DNA of 64,000 bases, taken from positions 1,958,345-2,022,344 of the forward strand of contig NW_020825331.1 of assembly GCF_003286085.1 (NCBI RefSeq). Direction: 5' to 3'. Source of the DNA: Drosophila persimilis (taxonomy: Eukaryota; Arthropoda; Insecta; Diptera; Drosophilidae). The notes beneath the pieces were generated by a model. It did no database searches and had not been told where the DNA came from. It saw only the letters and a program-made list of their open reading frames with translations. The number at the start of each line of letters is the position of its first letter. Positions within the stretch are counted from its first letter, which is position 1. Positions 10,339-20,961 of this stretch are shown here, piece by piece. The position numbers were made by a program, and so were the translations under genes.

Positions 10339-13300
10339 TCATTTGACGTCGAGGCTGCGCTGGAACATTTGCATGGCCAAATGCCGCAGCTCCTCGCCCA
10401 CCACGGGCATATTGCGCGGAAACTCGCACTCGCGGGCGGGCAGGCCGCACAGCTGCCGTCGCAGGCGTAGGTCCTGGCGAGCGCAGAGCGCCCGACTCCC
10501 CGGGCCGCAGACATTGCCCATCAGACGCTGGCGCTCGGCGGCAAGGCCGCGTAGACCCTGCTGAACGCAGGCCATGGGCGCCAGTTGATCGGTGGCCAGA
10601 ATGTCGCGGTAGTCGTGCAGCGGCGAGGCGCGCTTGAGGGCAGGCTCCTCCTTTTTGATAATGGGCAGATCCTCCGGATCGGCTGCCTGCTCCTCAGCCA
10701 GCTGCTGCTGCAGCAGGGCCTGTTCCTCGGCCAGCCTGAGCTGTTCCTTCTCCTGGATGAGCTGCTGTCGGGCGTCCTCCATGACGCGACGGGCATACTG
10801 CTCACCGGCCATTCCAAACGATATGCCCATGTCAAGAATCAAACGATGCGGCTGCCACCGCTGCTTGGCCGAGGTCCCTCTGTCCACGCCCTGCTGCTGG
10901 GCCGATTGCTCCTCTGCCTGCTGCCTGGTCTCGGCTATCAGGCCCTGCCAGTCCACGCCTAAGGCGTCGCCAATGCCTGAGATTACACAGAGATTCAGAA
11001 ATTAGTCAAGGGCTCCTTCTTTGGGGAAGGGGGGCTATCCTCACCTTTGTGACGGGCATCCTCCTCCAGTTCACCGTCGGATATCTCCTCAAAGTCCAGC
11101 ACCTCATCGACCTCCTCCACCTTGATATTGCCACTGATAGTGCCCCCATTCATTGTTGCCATTCCCGTAACCGCTGTCGTCGCCGCGGATGGACTCTCGC
11201 TCTTGATCTCCTCCGCTGTGCTTGGCGAGAGTGTGTCCGTGGAGAGCTCCTGTGTGCCAGCCAATGGATCAGCGTCCAGCTGCGGCTCGTCCTTGGGTCG
11301 CACAAGAGGTGCCGCACAGCTCCCCAGGCTGATCTCCGTTGTGTTGAGAATGTCATCGTCGCTGTCACTGATCTCGCTCAGCTCCTCCGCCTCTGGCTCT
11401 CGTGTGATCGGCCGCGGCTCCTGCTTGATGATGCTGCACCCCACCATCTCGTTGCCAATCGCTGAACCACTGGGAGACTCTGAGTCCTGTGTGCCCACAC
11501 TGGGTGTGCTCATCACCGAGTCCTCCGAGGCATCCTCCTGCTTGATGTGGGTCGTTGTGCCGCTGCCCAGTTTGCCGCTCACCTGGGCCAGAATGCCCGG
11601 ATTGGTGGTGGCATTGGCGGCACTCTGGGCGGCTGCCTTGGCCGCTGCGACCGCTGTTGTGGCGGCCGCCACAGCGCTGGCCTGTGCGGCAGCGGCATTG
11701 CCCACCGGCGGCTTGCCCCCCGGTGCCGACAGCTGGCATTGGAGCAGCGGCGTGGGGTGTGTGGGCGACACGAGCGGCACATGGATGTGCTTCTTGAGGA
11801 ACGACGATGAGCCGGGTGGGGCGCCGCGCTCACAGCCGGGTCCGCCGCCGCCATACTGCATCCGTTTGTGCGGAAAGCCCCGCGAGCCGCCACCACTACC
11901 GCCACCTCCATGATAGCCGCCCGGTGGCTGCACGGGCAGCGTCATCAGCGGTGGTGGATGCGACCTGTAGCCGGGACCACCACGAGACTCTCCATGGTCC
12001 CCATGGCCGTGGCCGCCGCGTCGAAAGCCCCGTCCGGAGCCGCGTTCGCCACGTGGATGCACATGATGGTGGGGTGAGGGGGGATGCGGATGGTTGGCTG
12101 GCGGTGGAGCATCGTTGGAACCGCCGCCACCACCACCACCACTGTTACGTCCAAAGGGCTCATCGTTGTCGCGCCAATCCCCGCCAGAGTTGGACTGCTG
12201 CTGCTGCCAGGAGCGTGGCTTCTCCCGCTGATCGTGCTCCAGCCAGGCGGGCTCGTTTTTGATGATGACCACACCGCCACCACCTGCCCCACCGCTGCCA
12301 TTGTCCGGCCTGTCATCACGGGGATCTCGTTCGCGTTCGCGTTCACGTTCCCGCTCGCGCTCGCGCTCTCTCTCTCGATCTCGTTCCCGCTCGCGCTCCC
12401 TTTCATCCGCATCCCAGTCGGGCTCGGAGGCGGAATGATGCTGCTGGGGCGCCTGCTGGGGAACAGCGCCTGGATGTGGCAGCGGCTTGCCGCGCTTGGG
12501 GCCGCCGACGAAGCCGCTGGGACGGCCGGGAGTACCACTACCGCCGCCGCCGGCACTGTTGCCATCGTCATCCCATTCGCGCTCCCACTCTGGCCGGTAC
12601 TCGCCGCGTGGTGGCCCCAGATTGCGCTCCCTCTCGAGATTGCGTTCCCGCTCACGTTCCCGCTCTCGATCGCGGATTACACGCTCCCGCTCGTCCGGAT
12701 AGAGGACCTCCTCGGGCTCCACCAGCTCCCGATAGTCGCGGCCCTGGAGTTCGCGCTCCCTCAGCTCTCGGGCTTCGATCCAGGCCTCGCGCTCGCGCGA
12801 TGAGAACCGCGCATCCATGAATGCCCGTTTGTAGGCCCTGGAGATAAAAGAGATTAAGGAATGACAGACAGAAGAATGGCCTTCTTACCTTTCGCGCTCC
12901 TCCTCGGAGTAGAGATCGCGTGGATCCCGCAGGCGGGGCACATAGTGCTCGGCCAGGGGACTCAGTTCGCGGCGACGATAGCGACGCATCTCATCGATCA
13001 GGCCATGGCCATGCCGCTCCTCCATGTACTCCTGTTCGCGATCGTACGGATCCAGCTCCCGCTTGTCCCGAATATGGCGACCGCCGCCTCGCTCTCGCTC
13101 CACAGCATCGAGGGAACGCTCCCGGCTGGCATAGGCCTGCAGGTCTAGGTCGCGTCCACTGATTCCACCACCACCACTGCCGCCGCCTCCCCGCTTGCCG
13201 TCATCCTCCTCCTGGCGGCGCAGTTTCTCCCGTGCGAGACGCTCTCTTTCCCGCTGGCGCTCCTGGCAACGGGCCAGAGCCTCGGCGCGCTCCTTATCCC

Positions 13301-14204
13301 GGGCCGCCTCTCGCTCGGCTCGCTCTCGCTCCCTGTCCCGATCCCGACGATCCCTTTCGCGCAGCGACAGATCATGACGCTCTCTCTCGCGCTCTCTTTC
13401 ACGCTCGCGCTCTCGCTCACGCTCCAGGGAGGCAGTGCGTCCGCGGGCCCGCGTCTGAATGATGATCTTCTCGCGCGACATCAGCTGGTGGTGCATACGC
13501 GACGACCCGGGACCGGGATGACCGCCGCTGCCGCCACTGCCGCCCGGACCATTGGGCCCCAGGCCAGGACTCTTCTGGCGCTTGCCCACCACATCCTGAT
13601 GGATGCGGATCTTGGTTGTGGTCGTCGTGGAAGAACTCGGAGGCGATCGACTGCTGCCCAGCCGATGATGATCCCGTTCCCGATCCCGCTGCACAGCCCG
13701 CAGTTTCTCACGCTCCCGCTGCTCCTTGCTGGCGGCACGCAAACGCTTCCTTTCCGCCAGTTTCTTGAGCTTCGAGCGCGTGGCCGGCGACAGCGACCGA
13801 TGGACATGGCCGCTCAGGGCGGCGGCGGCACGCTTCTTGAGTCGCGCCTCCTTCAACTTTCGCTTGATGTGATTCCGCTTGGCCACCAGCTTTTTCTGGA
13901 CATGATCGCGCTTGTCCCGCTTCCGACGCTGGTGCTGCTCATCTCCCGAGGAACTGGCCGCCCGCCTGCTGCTTTTCTTCTTGCGATGATGACGCTCCGC
14001 GGAGCGTGGATGATGCCCATGTGGATGACCATGATGGACAGCCCCATGACTGCTGGCGGCATGCCCCGTCTCGCTGTCGGTGCTGCTGAACGAACTGCTG
14101 CCGCTCTCCGATTCCGTGCTGCTGCTCTCGCTGCTTGTGTGCGTGGCATTGTGACGAGAGGACTTTTTGTATCTCCTCAGAGTGTCCTTGGTCTTCTTCT
14201 CCAT
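10339..14204 (-). CDS. Flacc/Xio (ZC3H13 homologue), m6A writer-complex subunit, 1248 aa
   Basis: Three coding exons on the minus strand, 14,204-12,889, 12,837-11,045 and 10,976-10,339, are joined by 51- and 68-bp GT...AG introns in matching phase (1,249 codons with the stop). The protein starts with a Ser/Glu-rich then Lys/Arg-rich basic region. It continues with long Arg-Glu/Arg-Asp repeats, a Gly/His-rich low-complexity centre and an acidic region ending in FEEISDGELEEDA. The C-terminal domain (about residues 1037-1248) begins GIGDALGVDWQGL and contains a Gln/Glu-rich coiled coil. This architecture and the C-terminal block fit the ZC3H13 family. In flies the family member (Flacc, CG7358) bridges Nito to Fl(2)d within the nuclear complex that stabilises Mettl3/Mettl14-dependent mRNA methylation and sex-lethal splicing. 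Identification rests on architecture and on the neighbouring gene set, so another RE-rich nuclear protein is possible. Confidence 0.75.
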
Positions 14205-14424
14205 ATAATATGATCCTTAAGCGTGGGTTCTCTGTTTCAAAACGGTTCCTGGACGGGGCCGCCGGCCGCCAACGCAATAACTCACCTGCGCCTGCAACTT
14301 ATGCTTCGCGGAGCTTTGCTTTTGAAATTCGCTTAACGTTTTTTCCCGCTCTAAAATTTTTATTTATTTATATTATACTACTTTGTTGCAATCTCCAGTT
14401 TCTATTTTTTTTATTTTTTTGCTC

Positions 14425-14445
14425 TATACGCAGTGTGACCGCGGA
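14425..14445 (-). promoter_or_regulatory. Ohler motif 1 (M1BP-type) core promoter of flacc
   Basis: CAGTGTGACC at 14,431-14,440 is the reverse complement of GGTCACACTG, the core of fly promoter motif 1. It lies about 230 bp upstream of the flacc start codon in the right orientation for a minus-strand gene. Motif 1 sits at the start site of TATA-less, broadly expressed fly genes. The sequence just upstream (14,455-14,520) is rich in TATACCG/AAATATAC phrases often seen beside such promoters. Confidence 0.6.
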
Positions 14446-14573
14446 CCGTCCGACCCTCAGAAATATACCGAAACATACTATCTCATTTACAAAATATACC
14501 GTAAATATACTGACGAATTAAAGTCCTTTTTTACATGTTCCTCGTTTTTGATCTTCCGTGGAATATTACTAGC

Positions 14574-15051
14574 TAGATAGAACTTTCAACCATGCCCACA
14601 TAATTTTATCCGATTAATCAATCAATTTTCTACTTGACTGGCACATTAAATACTTGGCTTTGCTTGTTTTTGCCTCAATTTTGGTTTCTCAACAACAATA
14701 TAGCGACTCGTATGATGGAAAACCGAGCTTAGCCCACTTAAGCCCCCTATATTTAAATAGTTCAACTACACGAGGTAAATGGCGGAATATATTAACGATT
14801 GTAAATTCTTATAGATCCATCCTATCCTTCCCTTTAAGTTGCCAAACCCCACGAATCTTTCATCTGAACTGCGCTAAAATGATTACCCCCTTAATAGGTT
14901 AATAGTTCTCCGGCAAGCATTGAAACCATATTGCTTAATATGTTCCGTCAAATATAATAAGCTACATAGAACATTTAGCCATGCCCACATAATTTTATCC
15001 AATTAATGAACCTATTTTCTAATTGACTGGCTTATTTTAAACACTTGCTTT
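14574..15051. repeat. Direct repeat of about 90 bp, two diverged copies
   Basis: The segment at about 14,574-14,664 recurs, diverged, at about 14,964-15,051. Both contain the phrase CATGCCCACATAATTTTATCC followed by ATTAAT and a TTTTCTA...TTGACTGGC block. The copies are about 390 bp apart in intergenic DNA upstream of flacc. This may be an old segmental duplication or two copies of a dispersed repeat. Confidence 0.7.
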
Positions 15052-15345
15052 TATTGGATTTAGCGTAAAAAGAGGTTTTAGCGAAAATGGTCAAACAAAA
15101 AAAGGTTTTAGGGAAATGGGTCAGATGGGCCTAGACAGATCATTGGTCGCATCATTAAGCGGAGTCTGCGTTGGAACTGTCCTGGAACTGGAACGATTAA
15201 CTGCCATCAAGGAGATTAACAGTTTTGGGCTTGGGCTGAGTTGATACAATTTGATCTGCTAGGCCGATATGCAAAGCTGTGTGAAGCGCGAGTAGGATAT
15301 TGTTAATTTAAGAATTTATGCAGATATCGTGTCTTTCCACTCACC

Positions 15346-16405
15346 TTTTTGATGGGACACTGAGAGTCTTCTGGCCGCTTGCAGCAGTCGACCTCATCGT
15401 GGACATTGTCACAGTTGTCACAGGTGGTACCATCCCAGATCAGAGCCTTGTCGCTGTCCTCGGCTGACTATCAGCTGAATCCGCCGGGCAGTCCTTTCGT
15501 CTCAGCGCTAGAAGGCGGATATACAGTCGTTGTTCATGTCATTACTCCCGCCACTTAAAATTTTCTGGCCGGATACACGCCGTAGTTATCCTTGCCCTCC
15601 AGTAGCATCAGAGCATCAGAATCTGGCACGAGCATACGTCGTGAATACTGCGTGTCATACCCCGCTGGCCATGCAGATGTGGAAACACTTTGTGCGACTG
15701 TGCAGACAGGTGTGATTGCGCTCCTCTCCAGTCCGATCTTATCGTCCGACACAAATCTCCCGAAGGCAGAGACCTGCGAGATGTGCATGGAAGCACGGAT
15801 TTTTCTGTAAAGGGGGAACAGGAGATTACAAGTGTCCAAAGGTGTCCAATATTGGTTGCTTACTAACATCGATACGCATGGGATATCGGACTGTTGGTCT
15901 AAGGCCAGAGTCGTGACTTCTTCCAGGTCCACATGCTCATTGCCATCGACTCGGGCCCGAATGATGGCCTGATGGCTGCTGACATCTGTCCAGAAGAGCA
16001 GACGCTTCGAGGCTTCGGCGAGTTCGCCCAGGAAGCTATAAGAGGCAACGTTTTAGAACACAGCTGAATAGGGAGAGAGAGCTCCACCTGGGCACGGATA
16101 ATCTTGCCGGACACCGGCAGCAGCTAATTCGGGCAGTCTGTCGTAGCTGGGAGGGATGCAGGCCACGTCCTTAGCGAGGCTGCGGCTCTGGCCAGTCTTG
16201 ATCAAAGTCCCCGGTGCTCCAGTCGCTCCAGTAGTCCTAGCCATCCAGTAGAGGAATATGAGCTCCCGGTTATGGTTCTCCACCCCCCTTCCACAAAGCA
16301 CGACGGCTGCCATCCACGCGGGTGATCTCGATGAGATGAGCCTCCGCATCGGACCGACGCGAGAACAGGCCCCATTCCCCACGTCTTTCCATCGCACCAG
16401 ACGCC
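15346..16405 (-). pseudogene. Decayed LDL-receptor/LRP-family fragment with introns
   Basis: Read on the minus strand, several disconnected frames give clear LDLR-family pieces in the right order. First EAHLIEITRVDGSRRALW, then LLDG-stop-DYWSDWSTG (a YWTD repeat). Next come GKIIRAQ and KRLLFWTDVSSHQ...RARVDGNEH (another YWTD blade), then an EGF-like HTCLHS...KCFHICMASG. Last come a class A remnant (DCISAF, a stop in place of Trp, R, a stop in place of Cys, DE...) and a Cys-rich TTCDNCDNVHDEVDCC. Intron-like junctions survive (acceptors before 15,810 and near 16,034; a GTGAGT donor at 15,345). The frame is broken by at least two stops beside the DYWSDWSTG blade, two in the class A module and several frameshifts. 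It is therefore a relic of an unprocessed gene or gene segment, not a retrocopy. The parent gene is unknown to me. Confidence 0.75.
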
Positions 16406-17372
16406 AGAATCCTGAAGATTCTAAAATTCCTAAAATAAAATATTTATCTATAAATATTGCTCATAAAATAGGTAAGATAATCTATAAATTCTTAAAAAAT
16501 TTGTAATTATGTATATAAGTGTATCCATGTATTCCAAAAGGTCTGTATATTCAAATATAAAGATACAATTCTCTTAGACAGAAATCCCTAAAAATCAGAG
16601 ATAGTTTTTCCAATGGTTCGAACCTTAGTAAAACCTTTAAATAGCATGGTAATCAATATTACGATAGGAAATTTTGAATTCAGAGCTATAAAAGAGTCAT
16701 AAACAAATAATTAAATCAATAAAAACTATACGCAGCGGTTGATGTGAATGTTGAGCATCTGGTCGAAGGAGAAGCCTTTTTGCATGATCTAAGGCTTACA
16801 TCCGCTAAGAAAGGCGTTGGATCTGATTGATTCAGGTATTCTTAGTCAACAAAAACTACCAAAAACCCATCGATGAACCAATAAAACGATAGAGAGACAA
16901 CGGAGAAGTCAACATAATTGTTGGATCAAAATGCAATTTCCAATTTCGAATGGCATTTTCATTGCATTCGAGTATATTCCACTGGCCCGCTGCATTTTCC
17001 CTGTACCCAATCACAATGACAATTGATTTGTACATCCGCTGTTGGGGCCTCTGGACTCTGGATGGAGAGTTGCAATCAGTCGGACAGATACTCATTCGTA
17101 CAGAGCCCAACATGAATGAAAATTTAAAACCCATAAATCTTGGCGACTTTATATCTGCTGCTCGGCTGCACACCCAGATTGGTGGCAATCAAATTAACTA
17201 CTGGCTGCAAAACAGGAAGGACAGTTGTCGCCCCGGGATTGTTGGATCGTTGATTGTCTGGATCATAGGTTGTCCCCCCCTCTCTACTCTGGCATACCGT
17301 GTCTTCAAGGGATCCACATACAATCCAAGCTAATTCCAGCACGCGTCTATGACGAAATGTGCCAGCAACAAA

Positions 17373-17402
<30 letters not shown>
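17373..17402. repeat. (TGCC)n microsatellite
   Basis: Seven and a half perfect TGCC units. Simple repeat in non-coding DNA. Confidence 0.9.
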
Positions 17403-17403
<1 letters not shown>

Positions 17404-18082
17404 GGTTGAACTGGTGGCACCTGTCCAGACGTCAGCGGCGGCTTAAGAGCTCACTCAAATTGTTGCAGGCAGCACTGGATCTGGAGCTGGAGCTGGAGCC
17501 AACCGCTGCTCCACATTGTCAACAGCAGCGTCGACACCTTGGCAATGTGCTGCAGCCATAACATAATTTGATGCAACTATTTTCTGAGAGCGCGTGTGCG
17601 TCTGTCTGTCTTTGGCTGATGAATTTATTTTTAATAACACTAAACAGCAAAGAACATCCATTCATTTGGCTGTAGAAGACCTGTAATACTTGAAGCAAAT
17701 CGATATTTTGCGGCTGGTTATCGATTGTGCGCTCGATAAATTGTCAAAACTATGCAGATGGTTTAGATTTGTGAGCCACGCTTACTGCCAGCCCATGAGT
17801 TCCTCAATGTACATATGTAGGAAACTTATAAAATACCATATAACTTACTGGAAAATTTAGACCTTGCCATGTGAAAAGGTTCCTTCCAATCGGGGATGGA
17901 AAATTGAAAGGAATGTCAATGAAACTAAATTATCCATAAAATCAATTGACAAATCTTTGATGTGAAAACCAATTGAAATGGGCTTCTGAATCGTTGTACT
18001 TGAATGATCCATGGAATACACTATAAGTAGTACCTAAACCCTGCGGTTCAGTGTTATCATCATCCATGCTCATGCATGGCTC

Positions 18083-18086
18083 TCTC

Positions 18087-18124
<38 letters not shown>
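18083..18124. repeat. (TC)n microsatellite
   Basis: About 42 bp of TC repeats with a TG interruption near the left end, in intergenic DNA. Confidence 0.9.
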
Positions 18125-18126
<2 letters not shown>

Positions 18127-18594
18127 ATTGTTGACAATGTCGTTTGTCGCCTGTGATATCTGGACGGCAGGTGCAAACAGGCGCATTGCTGGAATTGCCT
18201 TTTAATTGTCTCTTTGGCTCCTTCTTTGCAGCTATTTTCGTTGGGCTGTTCCATGCTCCATGCTCCACACCAAAAGAATGGAATGGCATGGCTAGGAATG
18301 GGCAGAAGCATCTGCTGAAACAAGAACAAGAACAAGATGCTCGTCGTCATTGTCGCAGCTTTGGTTAATCTCCTGAAGGCTTGCTGCTGAGGCTTTCATC
18401 TGATTTGTGGCTGTCACGTCCACGTCCACGTCATGTCGATGGAGTGTTGTTCGAAATCGAAATGAAAACCACTATACCCCACAGCAGGCCGGAGAGGTAA
18501 TGCCAAAGTTTAGCTGGATTTGTTTCTTTTTTGGCAAGTTTGGATATTTTTTAGAGTAAAAATACCCTCGTAAGTGGGGGGATGCCCATGCCCG

Positions 18595-18616
18595 CCCCCC
18601 CCCCCCCCCCCCCCCC
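18595..18616. repeat. C homopolymer, 22 bases
   Basis: Uninterrupted run of 22 C on the + strand. One of four long G/C homopolymers in the window; the exact length is likely polymorphic or subject to sequencing error. Confidence 0.85.
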
Positions 18617-19833
18617 TCATTCCTTTTCTTTCTTACAGTTTTCGCGTAGATCCCGACGACGGCTGATTGCTGACAAGTTTCTTTGGCTGGGGTGGGGGGA
18701 GGGGTATGTTTTTTCTTGTTCTTGTTATATTTAAAGAAAACATCCATAACATTCCCGCACTGCCTTGAAACAGAATTTGCGTTTGGCATATTTATAGACT
18801 CTTGTGCCCTTCTGCTTCTGCTTCTGCTTCTGGAGACCGTTTTCACAGTTGGTTTCCATTCCAGCTGGAGCTCCCATCCCCTTGATCGCTACTCCTCTGC
18901 GCTTGGAGAGAGAGAGAGAGAGATCTGTTGAAGTTTATTTGTTGTCTTGGGTCTCGTCTGTGGTGCAGACACGAGCATTAACATTTGCCACTCCGTACGG
19001 CATGTTCGCCTCCACTTAATTGCAACAAGTGCAGAAATAGCAGACAAAACATTGATTTGCTGTTGATTCTTGATTCTTTTCTTAAGAAGAATTTTTCGGG
19101 GGAAATGCCAGAAATTCGTTTGCAAATGGGGATTACAAATAGTTCAAGTGTTGCAATTCGAATAAGATTTTCAACATATCTGTCTATAAGTAGGATGTAA
19201 ATATAGTTGTAGGACATTCTCCCGTGCCTGTTGATATCCTACAGTGGAAAATGGGGAAGACCGTCCCGCCTTCTCCGGGAAGTATCCATGGCCTATTGCT
19301 CTTTGACCAAAAATATGTATATGTAGTATAATGTGGAAGACTCCAGTATGTTTAGGCCAGCAAGGACCTGTTTCTGCCCCAAAATGTTGAAATCTCCTTC
19401 TATATTCTCAGATCACTTCAGCGAAACCACAGATAATTCTCTACATCTACAAGTTTCTATTTCCTGATGTGATATCTCACACGGGACAGTGCCCTTTAAG
19501 AACTGAAGGTCCATTAACAAGAGGCCATCATATCATTATCATTATGGCTCCAATACTTTATTTTAATTCTAAGCATTTCCACTCAAAGTGTTCTCCACAT
19601 TTGATCCTAGAGTATATGTTCCATTTTATATTCTTTTATTCAACTTGTAGTAGTCCTTGATTTGATAGTTACTTGTTTTCATAGCTCTACTCATTCAAAA
19701 TCTCAGTATATTCCTGAACATCAAAGCGGAACAAACAGTTCGTGTGTGTGCTCAAAAACAAACAAAACGGTAAAAAAAAATCGAAAAAAAAAAAAAAAAA
19801 AAAAAATTTGTGCTAAATTTGTTGGGTTTTCAG

Positions 19834-20961
19834 ATGTTTTTAGTGCGCAGACCGACACATTTGCTGAAATTTCGGTCAAAAATTCAATTGGTGCGGTCCA
19901 TTGTTTGCCCCGAGCCATCGATTCGGGTGTCGGACGATGAGCAGGAGTATGTGAAGGCCGGGCAGGCGATTCTCACCAAAGGTCAGACACCACCACCGCC
20001 GCCGTTACCGCCGCAGCCGCTACCACCGACCATGGTACCGTCAACTGAAGACCCCATTACGGTGGCAACAGCAGCGGCCGGAGGCGATAAAAAGCCACCA
20101 CCCAAGGGGCCAGCTCCACCGAAGGAGCCCCCAAAGCTGCCACCAGCCGTGGCAGAGAAGAAGAAGGTGGCCGGACCACCGGCACCGCCCAAGACCAAGG
20201 AGAAACGTATCAAGAACTTTGAGATCTACCGCTGGCAGCCCGGGGAGCAGCCCAAGATGCAGACGTACGCCATCGATTTGTCGCAGTGCGGCGCCATGGT
20301 GCTGGATGCTTTGATCAAGATCAAGAACGAGGTCGACCAGACGTTGACCTTCCGCCGATCCTGCCGTGAGGGCATCTGTGGCTCGTGCGCCATGAACATC
20401 GATGGCACAAACACCCTGGCCTGTGTCACGCCAATCGACCAGAGCACGAGTGGATCGTGCCGGATCTATCCGCTGCCGCATCTGTATGTGGTGCGCGATC
20501 TGGTGCCGGACCTGAGTCAGTTCTACGAGCAGTACCGCTCCATCCAGCCCTGGCTGCAGCGCAATAACATCCAGAACGAGATGGGCAAGGCGCAGTATCT
20601 GCAGTCCCTGGAGGACCGCAACAAACTGGATGGCCTGTACGAGTGCATCCTGTGCGCCTGCTGTCAGACCTCGTGCCCATCCTATTGGTGGAATAGTGAC
20701 AAGTATCTGGGGCCGGCCGTCCTCATGCAGGCCTTTCGCTGGGTCATCGATTCCCGTGACGAGGCCACCGAGCAGCGGCTGTGCTTCCTGCAGGACCCCT
20801 GGAAGCTCTATCGCTGCCACACCATCCTCAACTGCACCAACACCTGTCCGAAGAACCTGAATCCGGCCAGAGCCATCATCCAGTTGAAGCAGTTGCTGTC
20901 GGGGGCCAAAAAGAAGAACAAGCCGGAGCTACAGACCGATGCTCTATTCACCGGCAAGTAA
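19834..20961 (+). CDS. Succinate dehydrogenase iron-sulfur subunit-like protein (SdhBL), 375 aa
   Basis: A single exon encodes an SdhB paralogue, the complex II subunit that carries electrons from the flavoprotein to ubiquinone in the mitochondrial inner membrane. The [2Fe-2S] ligands are C177, C182, C185 and C197 (CREGICGSC). The [4Fe-4S] ligands are C271, C274, C277 and C348. The [3Fe-4S] ligands are C281, C338 and C344. The quinone-site CPSYWWN motif is intact. All expected cysteines are present, so the protein looks functional. Unlike ordinary SdhB it has a Pro/Lys/Ala-rich segment, about residues 50-125, between a basic possible targeting sequence and the ferredoxin domain. A small intron-free paralogue suggests a retrogene; the fly homologue SdhBL (CG7349) is, as I recall, testis-biased. 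I chose the ATG at 19,834; a TTTTCAG acceptor-like sequence abuts it, so an upstream exon is possible. Confidence 0.9.
   Translation: MFLVRRPTHLLKFRSKIQLVRSIVCPEPSIRVSDDEQEYVKAGQAILTKGQTPPPPPLPPQPLPPTMVPSTEDPITVATAAAGGDKKPPPKGPAPPKEPPKLPPAVAEKKKVAGPPAPPKTKEKRIKNFEIYRWQPGEQPKMQTYAIDLSQCGAMVLDALIKIKNEVDQTLTFRRSCREGICGSCAMNIDGTNTLACVTPIDQSTSGSCRIYPLPHLYVVRDLVPDLSQFYEQYRSIQPWLQRNNIQNEMGKAQYLQSLEDRNKLDGLYECILCACCQTSCPSYWWNSDKYLGPAVLMQAFRWVIDSRDEATEQRLCFLQDPWKLYRCHTILNCTNTCPKNLNPARAIIQLKQLLSGAKKKNKPELQTDALFTGK

Larger units (their letters stand above)
16406..19833. other. Intergenic DNA between the LDLR relic and SdhBL
   Basis: I see no intact gene. A minus-strand stretch at about 16,740-16,790 reads QKGFSFDQMLNIHINRC and could be one more exon remnant of the LDLR-type pseudogene, but this is weak. 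The rest holds (TGCC)n at 17,373-17,402, a (TC)n tract at about 18,083-18,124, a 22-base C homopolymer at 18,595-18,616, and an A homopolymer (19,784-19,806) just before SdhBL. Confidence 0.5.

Noticed and set aside
11122..11913. 263-aa and other long plus-strand frames across flacc
   Set aside because: Antisense shadows of an RE/RS-rich, GC-rich coding exon.
16950..17333. 127-aa plus-strand frame between the LDLR relic and SdhBL
   Set aside because: No family resemblance and no splice partners; A/T-rich intergenic sequence.
20041..20820. 259-aa minus-strand frame across SdhBL
   Set aside because: Antisense shadow; the plus strand has all iron-sulfur ligands.
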